NCBI GenBank assembly: GCA_900544235.1
Contig: UQUL01000007.1
Coordinates: 1-63,396 of the forward strand
Source: an uncultured Collinsella sp.
GTDB lineage: Bacteria > Actinomycetota > Coriobacteriia > Coriobacteriales > Coriobacteriaceae
DNA length: 63,396 bases
Direction: 5' to 3'
Shown here in pieces: positions 35,208 through 44,092 of the stretch. Position 1 is the first letter of the stretch, and the number at the start of each line of letters is the position of its first letter. The notes below the pieces were generated by a model. That model had not been told where the DNA came from and did not search any database. It saw nothing but the letters and a program-made list of their open reading frames with translations. The translations under genes and the position numbers were made by a program.

Positions 35208-35344
35208 GTCTCAATCTGTAACAGTTAGGACCGAAAAACTCAGCTAAATATTACAGATTGAGATATTTCTGCTCGGGCGTTCTGTTTGTCTCGATCTGTA
35301 ACAGCTAGGATCCAAAAACTCGGCTAGATGTTACAGATTGAGAT
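35208..35344. repeat. Family B palindromic repeat pair, locus 2
   Basis: Copies at 35208-35264 and 35288-35344 share the ATCTGTAACA and TTACAGATTGAGAT arms. They lie between the end of the module 1 LacI gene and the end of module 2. Confidence 0.88.
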
Positions 35345-35371
35345 GAACAGGAGGGCGGGTGCGGTCTAAAC

Positions 35372-35414
35372 AAAATGGCCCGCGCATCACGCATCGATGC
35401 ACGGGCCATTTTTT
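35372..35414. terminator. Terminator of lac module 2
   Basis: AAAATGGCCCG and CGGGCCATTTT flank a loop of about 20 bases. T runs are present on both strands, so it can stop the minus-strand module and read-through from the left. Confidence 0.85.
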
Positions 35415-35443
35415 GTCTGCGAGCGGCAGGTGGCGTCAGCGTC

Positions 35444-37204
35444 TTATGCCTTGAGGTTTTCCTCGATCCAGGCGACGGCACCCTTGGGATCCTTAGTGAG
35501 GTCGATGTACTGTTTGCCCTTGGGCGACAGCAGCGTGATGCCCAGGCGGTCGGTGTCGGCCTTCATCTCGTTGTAATAGGTGCGAACCTGCGGAGCCAGG
35601 ACGATGACGTTGTACTGGTCCATGATGGCGTAGTGGCTGCCGTAGGCACCGGCGTTGGCGGTAATGTCGATGCCCAGCTCGTCGGCGCCTTCCTTAAGCG
35701 CGTTGGCGAGCAGTGCAGAGGTGCCGGCGCCAGCGCACAGAACCAGAACCCTCAGATCCTTGCCCTTAAGGGCGGACGGAGCTGCGGAGGCCTCGGTGGC
35801 AGAAGCGGTCTCGACAACAGGAGCCTCAACGGCGGGGGCGGCAGCGGTCTTGACGGCCTTGGTCTCCTCGGCCTCTTCTTCGGCCAGGGTCTCGGCCTCC
35901 TGCTTGCACAGGACGTTGTCGTAGGCCTTGCAGAACGGGTAGTAGATCAAGAAGTCAACGACCAGCAGGACGACAACCAGGACCAGAGAGATCGGCTGGA
36001 AGTTGGTGTCGATGAAGGTGCCGATCGGTCCGGGGAGTGCCCACGGCATGGCATAGATAAAGCCGTTCATGCCCAAAAAGTCGATGAAGAACTTACCAAT
36101 GAGGACGTTGGCCACGGGGGCAAACAGGAACGGGATCAGGAAGTACGGGTTGAGGATGATGGGCGCGGCGAACAGCAGTGGCTCGTTGACGGCGAACATC
36201 ACGGGTACGACAGAGGCTTTGCCGACGGCCTTGAGCTGCTTGGAGCGCATAAAGAGCAGGAAGATGATCGGGACAATGAACGTGGCGCCGGTGCCGCCGA
36301 GTTCGCCGATGTAGTTACCGAAGTTCTCGGTCAGGGCGAGGGCGGGGTGACCGCCGGCCTGCAGCGTGGCGAGGTTGGTGGTGATGTTGCCAAACAGCGC
36401 GGCGTTGAGGGCAGGCTTAACGACCGAGGGGCCGTGGATGCCCATGAACCAGAACAGCGGGATCATGAACCAGATGAGGGCGAGGCCGGCGTAGGAATCG
36501 GCAGCGGCGAACAGCGGGCTCACCAGCGTGGAGATGACGTTGGCAAACGGGACGGCCAAGCAGGTGCGGCAGATAACGTCGATGACGGCGACAAACAGGA
36601 TGGAGAAGCTGAAGGCGAAGATGTCGCGGAAGTTCTGGGCGATGGCGCCGGGGACTTCTTTGGGCAGCTTGATGGTGATGTCTCGCTTAATGCAGAAGGC
36701 ATAGATGTTGACCGTGGCAAATGCGGCGACAAAGGAGCTCAGCAGGCCCTTGGTGCCCATGTTGTCGGTAAAGAACACCGAGACATCGGCGCCGTCGATC
36801 TTGGCACTCGTCTGGGTAACGGCCAAGATGAGCATAGCGCACATGGCGGCGACCATGGTGCTCGTGGCGTTGATGGCCTTGCCGGCAGGCATGCGGCGGT
36901 TCTTGGAGCCGGTCAGCGCGCTTGCGGTGGTGCCGGCGACCATGATGCCCACGACGCCCATCGTGAAGTTGTAAACCTTGTTGCAGAAGTTCACGACGTC
37001 GACGTTCCACCAGTCGGGCAGCGTAAAGCCGCCGACCGTGGCGACAACGCCCGGCAGGGTCGAAATAAGCAGGAAGACAGAAGAAGACAGGATGATGGGC
37101 ATTGCTGCCAAAAAGCCGTCTTTAATGGCCTGAAGGTAGATGTTCTTAGAGACCTTGTCGAAGTACGGCTGACCTTTCTCCAAGAACTTAACGATCGATT
37201 CCAT
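35444..37204 (-). CDS. lacE: PTS lactose-family EIICB permease, module 2
   Basis: The 586-residue protein has the same EIIC-linker-EIIB plan as module 1: GIHGPSVVKP, AVNEPLLFAAPIILNP, then Cys490 in LCAGAGTSA. It is closer to the module 1 protein than to module 3. In this module the gene order is reversed, so the permease follows the glycosidase. It would depend on the EIIA at 45312. Confidence 0.92.
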   Translation of the reverse strand: MESIVKFLEKGQPYFDKVSKNIYLQAIKDGFLAAMPIILSSSVFLLISTLPGVVATVGGFTLPDWWNVDVVNFCNKVYNFTMGVVGIMVAGTTASALTGSKNRRMPAGKAINATSTMVAAMCAMLILAVTQTSAKIDGADVSVFFTDNMGTKGLLSSFVAAFATVNIYAFCIKRDITIKLPKEVPGAIAQNFRDIFAFSFSILFVAVIDVICRTCLAVPFANVISTLVSPLFAAADSYAGLALIWFMIPLFWFMGIHGPSVVKPALNAALFGNITTNLATLQAGGHPALALTENFGNYIGELGGTGATFIVPIIFLLFMRSKQLKAVGKASVVPVMFAVNEPLLFAAPIILNPYFLIPFLFAPVANVLIGKFFIDFLGMNGFIYAMPWALPGPIGTFIDTNFQPISLVLVVVLLVVDFLIYYPFCKAYDNVLCKQEAETLAEEEAEETKAVKTAAAPAVEAPVVETASATEASAAPSALKGKDLRVLVLCAGAGTSALLANALKEGADELGIDITANAGAYGSHYAIMDQYNVIVLAPQVRTYYNEMKADTDRLGITLLSPKGKQYIDLTKDPKGAVAWIEENLKA

Positions 37205-37317
37205 AGTTCACGCTCCTCTTTGCATGAAATCTTAATGGCATGGACGTTGAAAACCTATATGGTCTCCCGCTTGCTAAAAGCCCGGGTGCAGGCGGGGTCG
37301 GTCCCAGGGGGAGAGAG

Positions 37318-37354
37318 GGGAGCGGCTGGGTTTGTATCGCATAGGGCCGCTCCC
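37318..37354 (-). promoter_or_regulatory. Intercistronic hairpin, module 2
   Basis: GGGAGCGGC (37318-37326) pairs with GCCGCTCCC (37346-37354) in the gap of 176 bases between lacG and the EIICB gene. There is no T run, as in the matching stems of modules 1 and 3. Confidence 0.55.
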
Positions 37355-37380
37355 TTCTCGGGGGAAAGCGAGGCGATGCG

Positions 37381-38829
37381 CTACTGCGCGTCCGCCATAG
37401 TGTCGGCGAGCTCCTTGTACCAGAGTGCCGACTGCTTGATGTAGCGTTTTTGCGTGTCGAAGTCGATGTAGAACAGGCCGTAGCGCTTGTTATAGCCATT
37501 GGCCCACGAGAACTGGTCCTGCAGGCTCCAGATAAAGTAGCCCTGGACGTCGACGCCCTCGGCGCGCGCCTGGAGCACCTTCTCCATGTGCTGGTCGACA
37601 AAGTCGATGCGCTCGGGATCGGCGACGATGCCGTTTGCGTCGGGCTCGGGGTCCTTGTGGCCCAGGCCGTTTTCGGTGATATAGATGACGGGGAGGTTGG
37701 GATAGGTGGCGCTGATGTGCTTGAGCGTGTCGTAGAGGCCTTGCGGGTAGATGAGCCAATCCCAGTCGGTGGTGGGGATACCCGGCATATCGACCTGCTG
37801 CCCGACGCCCTTAAACTTAAAGCACGAGGTGCCCTTGTCTCCGGTGCCGTTAAAGCTGTTGGTGGACTCGCCATCGTAGGCGGCGATAAACGCCGACTGA
37901 TAGTAGTTGAGGCCGAACATATCGTTGCGGGGCGCCGCCTTGGCGAGCTCCTCCATGTCGCTGTCCTCAACCGTAAGTGTGGCGTTGTTGGCACGCAGAA
38001 TCTCGTTGATGAGTGAGAGGGTGCGCGCGGAGTAGTGACCCAGGAAGGCGCCGTCCATGATGAAGTCGGTGTAGAAGGCGTTGTACAGGTCGGCGGCGTG
38101 CTGGTCGGCGGGCGAGTCGGTGGCAGGATATGCCGGCGTCAGGACGTTGACCATGCCAATGCGTCCGCCCAGGTGCTCGGTCTCGTCAAGATCCTTATAC
38201 AGGTTGACGGCGCGGGCGTGGGCAACGAGCTCGTTGTGCTGGCTCTGGATGCCGCTCGTCACATCAAAGTGATGGTTGGGCGGGAAGTTGCCTTGGATGT
38301 ATTGGGAGTGCGAGAGGCTGATGAGCTCGTTGATGGTGAACCAATTCTTGACCTCGCGGAACTCGCGGAAGCAGAACTCGGCATAGCGCACATAGGCGTC
38401 GACGGTCTTGCGGTTGAGCCAGTCGCCCTGGTTGAACAGGGCGGCGGGGGAGTCAAAGTGATGCAGGGACACATAGGGCTCGACGCCATACTTTTTGCAG
38501 CAGGCGAACAGCTCGTGGTAGTGCTTAACGCCCTCGGCGAGGGGTTCGGCATCGTCGCCGTTGGGGAAGATGCGGGTCCAGGCGATGGACACACGAATGG
38601 CGTTGAGTCCATGCTCGGCAGAAAGGCGGATGTCCTCCTCGTAGCGGTTGTAGAAATCACTGGCCGGGTCGGGCAAAAAGCGACCCTGGGCGACAAGGTA
38701 ATCGTCCCACATGGTCTTACCCTTGCCTGCCACCTTCGTGGAACCTTCCGTTTGGTACGCGGCGGTTGCGGCGCCCCAAACAAAGCCCTTCGGCAGCTGC
38801 TGTACGCGGTTTAGCAAAGACATATGCAT
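37381..38829 (-). CDS. lacG: 6-phospho-beta-galactosidase, module 2
   Basis: The 482-residue GH1 protein has nucleophile Glu386 in YITENGLG and the phosphate-site sequence FSWANGYNKRY, which includes the LacG-type tryptophan. The acid/base motif is TINEL (Glu168) instead of TFNEI, and the protein is the most divergent of the three, with a slightly longer middle. It may prefer another aglycone. ATG 38829 and ATG 38823 are both possible starts behind GAGGATG. Confidence 0.88.
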   Translation of the reverse strand: MHMSLLNRVQQLPKGFVWGAATAAYQTEGSTKVAGKGKTMWDDYLVAQGRFLPDPASDFYNRYEEDIRLSAEHGLNAIRVSIAWTRIFPNGDDAEPLAEGVKHYHELFACCKKYGVEPYVSLHHFDSPAALFNQGDWLNRKTVDAYVRYAEFCFREFREVKNWFTINELISLSHSQYIQGNFPPNHHFDVTSGIQSQHNELVAHARAVNLYKDLDETEHLGGRIGMVNVLTPAYPATDSPADQHAADLYNAFYTDFIMDGAFLGHYSARTLSLINEILRANNATLTVEDSDMEELAKAAPRNDMFGLNYYQSAFIAAYDGESTNSFNGTGDKGTSCFKFKGVGQQVDMPGIPTTDWDWLIYPQGLYDTLKHISATYPNLPVIYITENGLGHKDPEPDANGIVADPERIDFVDQHMEKVLQARAEGVDVQGYFIWSLQDQFSWANGYNKRYGLFYIDFDTQKRYIKQSALWYKELADTMADAQ

Positions 38830-39164
38830 ACATCCTCTCGTCTCGCTGTTCGATATTGTGCGTTTGCGCTCAGGAGGCTCCCTGGTTAGCGTTCAGCGGT
38901 GAAAAAGCCCGATAAACACTATCTTAAAATGATTAGAACCAAAATGAGCACGTGAACATTTGACAATGAGCACGTTAACATCCGGCTGGGATGTATAGAA
39001 ACAAAACAACTTCAAACAGCTGCGAACGGTTGTATTTGTTCGGTAAGCGGTTTTGATTGACAGAAGTTTTCATGTTGTGGTATATGGCTCGGGTATCATG
39101 AGCACGTTATCAATGTATGTACGATGCGCCATGGGCGCGGGGAATAGTTGGGAAGCAGGTTAGC
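38830..39164. promoter_or_regulatory. Divergent promoter region and LacI operators of module 2
   Basis: Three copies of one site are visible: AATGAGCACGTGAACATT (38943-38960), AATGAGCACGTTAACATC (38965-38982) and CATGAGCACGTTATCAATG (39097-39115). The third lies just before the regulator gene, suiting autoregulation. GCGAACGGT (39022-39030) and GTAAGCGGT (39043-39051) are also present. No gene fits in this stretch. Confidence 0.72.
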
Positions 39165-40202
39165 GTGGAAGGCATGGATCAGCAGACAAGGAATGGTCGT
39201 TCGGCGAGCGCGGCAGAGGTTGCGGCGCTCGCTGGCGTGAGCCGCCAGACTGTGTCTCGCGTGGTCAACGGTATGCCCAACGTGACGGAAAAGACGCGCA
39301 AGCGTGTGCTGGCCGCCATGGAAGAGCTGGGCTTTCGTCCCAATTTTGCTGGAGCGGCGTTGCGCGGCGGGTCGTATCGTTCTATTGGCCTGTGCATGTA
39401 CAACATCACACGTGTCGGTAACCTGGCGACGCTCGAGGGTATCATGCAAGCGGCGCGCGAGCATGATTTTGCCGTCACTATGATCGAGATGGGCGGCGAC
39501 AAGCCCTATGCACTTGCCGATGCCTCGCGCCGCATGGTCGAGCGACCCGTCGACGGCATGATTCTCAACATGAACCGCATGGCTCCCGATTTTGAGGAGT
39601 TTGTTCCCCAGCCGGGAGTGCGAACGGTCATCCTGTCCATGTATGCGCATCCGCGCTGCACGACGATCGACTCCGACCAGTATGGTTCGTGCGAGCTGTT
39701 GACCAATTATCTGCTGGAACATGGTCACTCGAATATGCGGTTTGTGGCGGGTCCGGAAAACTCGATTTCCTCGCGTTTTCGTGAGGCCGGTTGGCGCGAT
39801 ACGCTGGGTCGTGCTCATGTCGATGCCGCTCCGATGCTGCGTGGCGATTGGAGTGCGGACAGTGGGTACGCCATGGGCGAGCGGATTGCGGCCGAGGTGC
39901 TTGCCGGCGGGTCGCAGACGCCGACTGCCGTGCTTGCGGCAAATGACCAGATGGCGCTGGGCGTTATCGCCGCGCTCGAGAACGCGGGCCTGTCCGTGCC
40001 CGACGACGTGAGCGTGGTTGGTATCGACGACGCACTCGAGGGACTTGTTCCTCACAATCGGCTGACGACGCTGCGATTTGATTTGCGCGGTGTCGGTAAG
40101 CTTGCGTTTGAGGCGGCGATTGGAGAGAGCTCGTCTATCGAGGCGATTCATGTGCCGAGCACGCTGGTCGAACGCTCGACTGTTAGGGACATACGGGGTT
40201 AG
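39165..40202 (+). CDS. LacI-family repressor of module 2
   Basis: The 345-residue regulator carries the helix-turn-helix AAEVAALAGVSRQTVSRVVNG and a ligand-binding domain with AVLAANDQMALGVIAALENAGLSVPDDVSVVGIDD as its typical closing region (identified by the SVVGIDD motif). GTG 39165 has AGCAGG at good spacing; ATG 39174 is the alternative. Three matching operators lie in the divergent gap to lacG. Confidence 0.88.
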   Translation: MEGMDQQTRNGRSASAAEVAALAGVSRQTVSRVVNGMPNVTEKTRKRVLAAMEELGFRPNFAGAALRGGSYRSIGLCMYNITRVGNLATLEGIMQAAREHDFAVTMIEMGGDKPYALADASRRMVERPVDGMILNMNRMAPDFEEFVPQPGVRTVILSMYAHPRCTTIDSDQYGSCELLTNYLLEHGHSNMRFVAGPENSISSRFREAGWRDTLGRAHVDAAPMLRGDWSADSGYAMGERIAAEVLAGGSQTPTAVLAANDQMALGVIAALENAGLSVPDDVSVVGIDDALEGLVPHNRLTTLRFDLRGVGKLAFEAAIGESSSIEAIHVPSTLVERSTVRDIRG

Positions 40203-40216
40203 GTCCTACTCCGTCT

Positions 40217-40354
40217 GTCTCGATTTGTAACAGGTAGACGGTCAAAAGCGGGCTACGTGTTACAGATTTAGATTCTTCGGAAAGAGCAATCCTGTTCGTC
40301 TCAATCTGTAACAGCTAGGACCCAAAAACTCGGCTAGATGTTACAGATTGAGAC
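40217..40354. repeat. Family B palindromic repeat pair, locus 3
   Basis: Copies at 40217-40272 and 40298-40354 again pair a 'TAGACGGTCAAAAGCGGGCT' type interior with a 'TAGGACCCAAAAACTCGGCT' type interior. They separate the module 2 regulator from the end of module 3. Confidence 0.88.
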
Positions 40355-40374
40355 AAGCGGCCCCCGAACCGCCT

Positions 40375-40418
40375 AAAAACGCCGGGGGCGGCGCGCCGTG
40401 TGACGTGCCGCCCCCGGC
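40375..40418 (-). terminator. Terminator of lac module 3
   Basis: GCCGGGGGCGGC (40381-40392) pairs with GCCGCCCCCGGC (40407-40418). On the minus strand it is followed by GTTTTTAGG. Confidence 0.92.
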
Positions 40419-40463
40419 TGAGAAATGGGGACAGGTTATGTGGGCAGGCGACCCCGCCAGCCG

Positions 40464-41903
40464 CTAGTCCAGACGACGGGTCTGCGCCACGTGCTTATAC
40501 CAGTATGCGCTTGCCTTGGGCGTGCGCTTCTGGGTTTCAAAGTCAACGTAGAAGAAGCCATAGCGCTTGTTGTAGCCATTGGTCCAGGAGAACTGATCCT
40601 GCAGGCTCCACAGGAAGTAGCCGCCCACGTTGACGCCCACCTCCATGGCCTTGAGCAACCAGCGTAGGTGCTGCTCGATGTAGTCGATGCGCGGCTGGTC
40701 GTCCACAAAGCCGTCTTTGTAGGGGTCCTTGTAGCCCATGCCGTTCTCGGTGATGAAGATCTGCTTGTAGTTGGGGTAGCGCTGCTTAATGTAGACGAGC
40801 AGATCGAACAGGCCCTCGGGATAGATGATCCAGTCCCAGTCGGTGGTGGGGATGCCAGGCTTGTTCACATGCTCGCCAATGCCCTTAACGCGCCAGCGGC
40901 CGGTGCCCTTCTCACCCGTACCATTGTGGTGCAGGTCGTTCTCGCCGTCGTAAGCCTTGAGGAAGCGGCACTGGTAGTTGTTGACGCCCAGGTAGTCGTT
41001 GTAGAGCGCGGCCTCGCGCATGATTTCCAGATCCTCGTCTAGGATCTCGATGGTGCCGCCCGAGACGGCAGCCAAGCGGTTGGCGCACTCGAGGGTGTCG
41101 GGCGCGTAGTCGCCGCGGAAGGTGGCGTCGAGCAAGAACTGGTTCTGCAGCACGTGCTCGTTGTTGGCGGCTTTGATGTCGGCGGGGTCGTTCTCGTTGA
41201 GCGGATACTTAAACTCCAGCGACTGGATGACGCCGATCTTGCCCTTAAAACCGCCGTTGTGGAAGGCCAGTACTGCCTTGGCGTGGGCGAGCATCATGTT
41301 GTGCTCGCACTGGAAGGCCTCGGCCAGATGCGCCTTGACGCCGCCGGGGAAGGTGCCCTCGATGTAGGTGTTGGAGGCGTCGGCCCAGATCTCGTTAAAG
41401 GTGAACCAGTAGGTCACCTGGTCGGCGTACTCCTTAAAGCAGAAGGTGGCAAAGTCCACAAAGGCGTCGATGGTCTCGCGGTTGAGGAAGTCGCCCTTCT
41501 CAAAGAGGGGCAGCGGCGTATCGAAGTGATGCAGCGTGACAAACGGCTCAACGTGGTGCTTGTGGCACTCGGCGAAGAGGTCGTGGTAGAACTGGACACC
41601 CTCGGGGTTGATTTCGCCGGTACCGTTGGGGAAGATGCGGCTCCAGGCGATGGAGAGGCGGATGCCGTTGATACCGAACTCCTCGCACAGCTCCAAGTCG
41701 ACGGGGTACTGGTTGTAGAAGTCCGAAGCGGGATCGGGGGAGAAGCGCCCCTGGGCCTCCAAGAAGTCGTCCCAGGCAACCTTGCCCTTACCGTGGGTGC
41801 GGGTCTCGCCCTCTACCTGGTAGGCAGCGGTGGCGCCGCCAAAGACAAAGTCCTCGGGAAACTGCGCAGGCGGGTTGGTGACGCTAGCGGGGTTAACGGA
41901 CAT
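40464..41903 (-). CDS. lacG: 6-phospho-beta-galactosidase, module 3
   Basis: The 479-residue GH1 enzyme has acid/base Glu171 in TFNEI and nucleophile Glu386 in FITENGMG. Its phosphate-site FSWTNGYNKRYGFFYVDF includes the LacG tryptophan. It is closer to the module 1 enzyme than to module 2. It follows the EIICB gene after a 66-base gap that holds a hairpin. Confidence 0.9.
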   Translation of the reverse strand: MSVNPASVTNPPAQFPEDFVFGGATAAYQVEGETRTHGKGKVAWDDFLEAQGRFSPDPASDFYNQYPVDLELCEEFGINGIRLSIAWSRIFPNGTGEINPEGVQFYHDLFAECHKHHVEPFVTLHHFDTPLPLFEKGDFLNRETIDAFVDFATFCFKEYADQVTYWFTFNEIWADASNTYIEGTFPGGVKAHLAEAFQCEHNMMLAHAKAVLAFHNGGFKGKIGVIQSLEFKYPLNENDPADIKAANNEHVLQNQFLLDATFRGDYAPDTLECANRLAAVSGGTIEILDEDLEIMREAALYNDYLGVNNYQCRFLKAYDGENDLHHNGTGEKGTGRWRVKGIGEHVNKPGIPTTDWDWIIYPEGLFDLLVYIKQRYPNYKQIFITENGMGYKDPYKDGFVDDQPRIDYIEQHLRWLLKAMEVGVNVGGYFLWSLQDQFSWTNGYNKRYGFFYVDFETQKRTPKASAYWYKHVAQTRRLD

Positions 41904-41926
41904 GATGATCCAATCGTCTAAATCGA

Positions 41927-41961
41927 AGGGCCAGCCGGTCTTGGATGGTCGGCTGGCCCTG
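41927..41961 (-). promoter_or_regulatory. Intercistronic hairpin, module 3
   Basis: AGGGCCAGCCG and CGGCTGGCCCT form an 11-bp stem between the EIICB gene and lacG, again without a T run. Confidence 0.6.
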
Positions 41962-41969
41962 AGCGTTAC

Positions 41970-43736
41970 TTACTTCGAGAGTTGCTCGCTTACGAAGGCG
42001 AGAGACTTGTCGCCGTTCTGGGAGAGCTCGATGTACTGCTTACCGCGGCAGGCGACGCATTTGTTGCCCACGCGCTCGCAGTCCTTCTGCAGGTCGGCCA
42101 GGTAGCTTGCGGCCTGCGGGGCCAGGACGACCAGGTCAAAGTCGGGGAGCATGTCAACGTGGTTGCCATAGGCCTCGGCAGCGGTCTCAAGATTGATGCC
42201 GCGCTCTTTGGCAGCCTTGGCCAGCGCGTTGGCGAGCAGGCCCGAGGTACCGCCGCCCTGGCAGAGCACGAGCACGCGCTTGCCGTTGAGGTCGCTGGCG
42301 GTCGTTGCCTCAGTGGCGACAGCGGCGGGAGCGTCGGCCTTCACGGCCTCGGCAGCAGCGCCGGCGGCAACGCTCTTGGCGCCAGCCTTGCCCTGGAAGG
42401 CATCGTTGAGCTTAGCGGCCTTCTCGGCGTTCTTGGCGGCGAGCTCCTCCTGGGAGATCTCGGCCTCCTCGGCGCACTTCTGGGCGTCATAGGCACGGAA
42501 GAACGGATAGTACAGGACGAAGTCGACGACCAGGATAAGGGCGAGCATCACAAAGGCGAGCGGCTGGAAGCCCAGGCCCATGATGGTGCCGATGGGGCCG
42601 GGGACGGTCCAGGGCAGGGTGTACATAAAGCCGTTCATGCCCAAGAAGTCGATAAAGATCTTGAGGATCCAGATGTTGGCGATCGGGGCAAAGACAAACG
42701 GGACAAAGAAGACGGGGTTGAGCACGATGGGTGCGGCGAACAGCAGCGGCTCGTTGACGGCAAAGCAGACCGGGACGATGGCGGCCTTACCGACGGCGCG
42801 CATCTCCTGGGACTTGGCCAGGAAGCAGAACATAAAGACCAGGACGAGCGTGGCGCCGGTGCCGCCCATGCAGACGACGAAGTACTGGGCACCCTGGGTC
42901 AGGACAGCGGAAGCGTGCTGGCCAGCCTGGAATGCGGCCAGGTTGTCGGTCATGTTGGCAACAAGGGCGGCGGCGATGGCGGGCTCGACGATCGAGGGGC
43001 CGTGGACGCCGACGAACCAGAACAGGCTCATGGCGCCGTAGATCACAGCGAGGCCGATGTAGCCATCGGCAGCGGTGAACAGGGGCTGGAACACCTGGAT
43101 GACGCCCTGGGCAAAGCAGAAGCCAAAAGCAGCGCGGAAGACGATGTCAAAAACCCAAAAGACGGTGATGCAGACGGAGAAGGGGATGATGTCCTTGAAG
43201 GTCTGCGAGATGTTGGGCGGAACCTGCTCGGGCATCTTGACGGTGATGTTGCGCTTAATGAAGAACTTGTAGATGATGCCAGTCACAAACGCAGCGATGA
43301 AAGCGGTCAGCAGGCCCTTGGAACCAAGGTAGGTGGTGTTGAAGCCGCTGGCAGCGTCCGTGGCGATGGTGTCGCTCGAAAGGAGCAAGAAGCCGATGAT
43401 GGCCGCGCACATGCACGAGATAAAGTTGATCTGGTTGTTCTTGGGCAGATCGCGGTTCTGAGCGTCGGCGAAGTGCTTGGCCGTGGTGGCGGCGCAGGCG
43501 ATGGCCAGGATGCCCATGGAGTAGTTGTAGCACTTCCACAGGGCGTTGTTGATGTCATCGGGCCAGTAGAAACCCCAGATGTTGGGGACCGAGGCTACCA
43601 GGCAGAAGATGGACGAGAAGATGATGATGGGGATGACGGAGATAAAGCCGTCGCGGATCGCCTTGAGGTACTTGTTGCGGGCGATCGCGTTGAAAAAGGG
43701 CTGGCCCTTTTCGATGATGGCGATGAGTTGCTCCAT
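41970..43736 (-). CDS. lacE: PTS lactose-family EIICB permease, module 3
   Basis: The 588-residue EIICB has the family loops GVHGPSIVEPA and AVNEPLLFAAPIVLNP. Its EIIB domain differs from the other two: the active Cys492 is in LCQGGGTSG instead of LCAGAGTSA, and the C-terminal part has extra cysteines. This suggests a separate substrate range, closer to cellobiose/chitobiose-type sequences, but the LacG partner still points to galactosides. It is divergent from the LacI gene at 44093. Confidence 0.9.
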   Translation of the reverse strand: MEQLIAIIEKGQPFFNAIARNKYLKAIRDGFISVIPIIIFSSIFCLVASVPNIWGFYWPDDINNALWKCYNYSMGILAIACAATTAKHFADAQNRDLPKNNQINFISCMCAAIIGFLLLSSDTIATDAASGFNTTYLGSKGLLTAFIAAFVTGIIYKFFIKRNITVKMPEQVPPNISQTFKDIIPFSVCITVFWVFDIVFRAAFGFCFAQGVIQVFQPLFTAADGYIGLAVIYGAMSLFWFVGVHGPSIVEPAIAAALVANMTDNLAAFQAGQHASAVLTQGAQYFVVCMGGTGATLVLVFMFCFLAKSQEMRAVGKAAIVPVCFAVNEPLLFAAPIVLNPVFFVPFVFAPIANIWILKIFIDFLGMNGFMYTLPWTVPGPIGTIMGLGFQPLAFVMLALILVVDFVLYYPFFRAYDAQKCAEEAEISQEELAAKNAEKAAKLNDAFQGKAGAKSVAAGAAAEAVKADAPAAVATEATTASDLNGKRVLVLCQGGGTSGLLANALAKAAKERGINLETAAEAYGNHVDMLPDFDLVVLAPQAASYLADLQKDCERVGNKCVACRGKQYIELSQNGDKSLAFVSEQLSK

Positions 43737-44092
43737 GCAATGCTCCTAAGAGTCGGTGGGTTAGCAACGATGGTAGCTTTTGACGTTCGGTTGCCAAAAT
43801 GTTGACGTTGCCATTTTGCGACACAAAAAAGACGCGAACCGGTGGTTCCTGTGCCTGCGAACCGTCGATTCCTTATGCGTAAACGTTTGAGCCGCCCGGT
43901 GGCTCTGTGTTTGCGCAATGGCAACGTTAACATTTGGTCGACAAAAGCCGTTCGGGGAAGCAAAAATGTCGGTGAACGGTAGGTTTTGGGTGGTGAGCGT
44001 ATGGTGGGGGAGGCGTTAGATATACTTGAAGACGTTTCATTTGACTGCGTAGGGTGCCACCAATGGCATCGTTGACATAGAAAGATCGACCT
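43737..44092. promoter_or_regulatory. Divergent promoter region and LacI operators of module 3
   Basis: AATGTTGACGTTGCCATT (43798-43815) and the inverted copy AATGGCAACGTTAACATT (43917-43934) are a pair about 120 bases apart, suitable for looping. A third copy, AATGGCATCGTTGACATA, lies at 44062-44079 just before the regulator. GTGAACGGT occurs at 43972-43980. No gene is present. Confidence 0.72.

Noticed and set aside
30397..40354. A CRISPR array, suggested by repeated 10-15 base words
   Set aside because: There are only two copies per locus, each an inverted repeat, with no regular spacers and no cas genes.
31093..43805. Very long open frames (over 600 codons) on the plus strand opposite the lacG and EIICB genes, at 31093-32991, 35375-37444 and 41982-43805
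   Set aside because: They are exact antisense of genes with clear catalytic motifs. Their translations are rich in Gly, Val, Asp and His with no family features, as expected from GC-rich codon bias.
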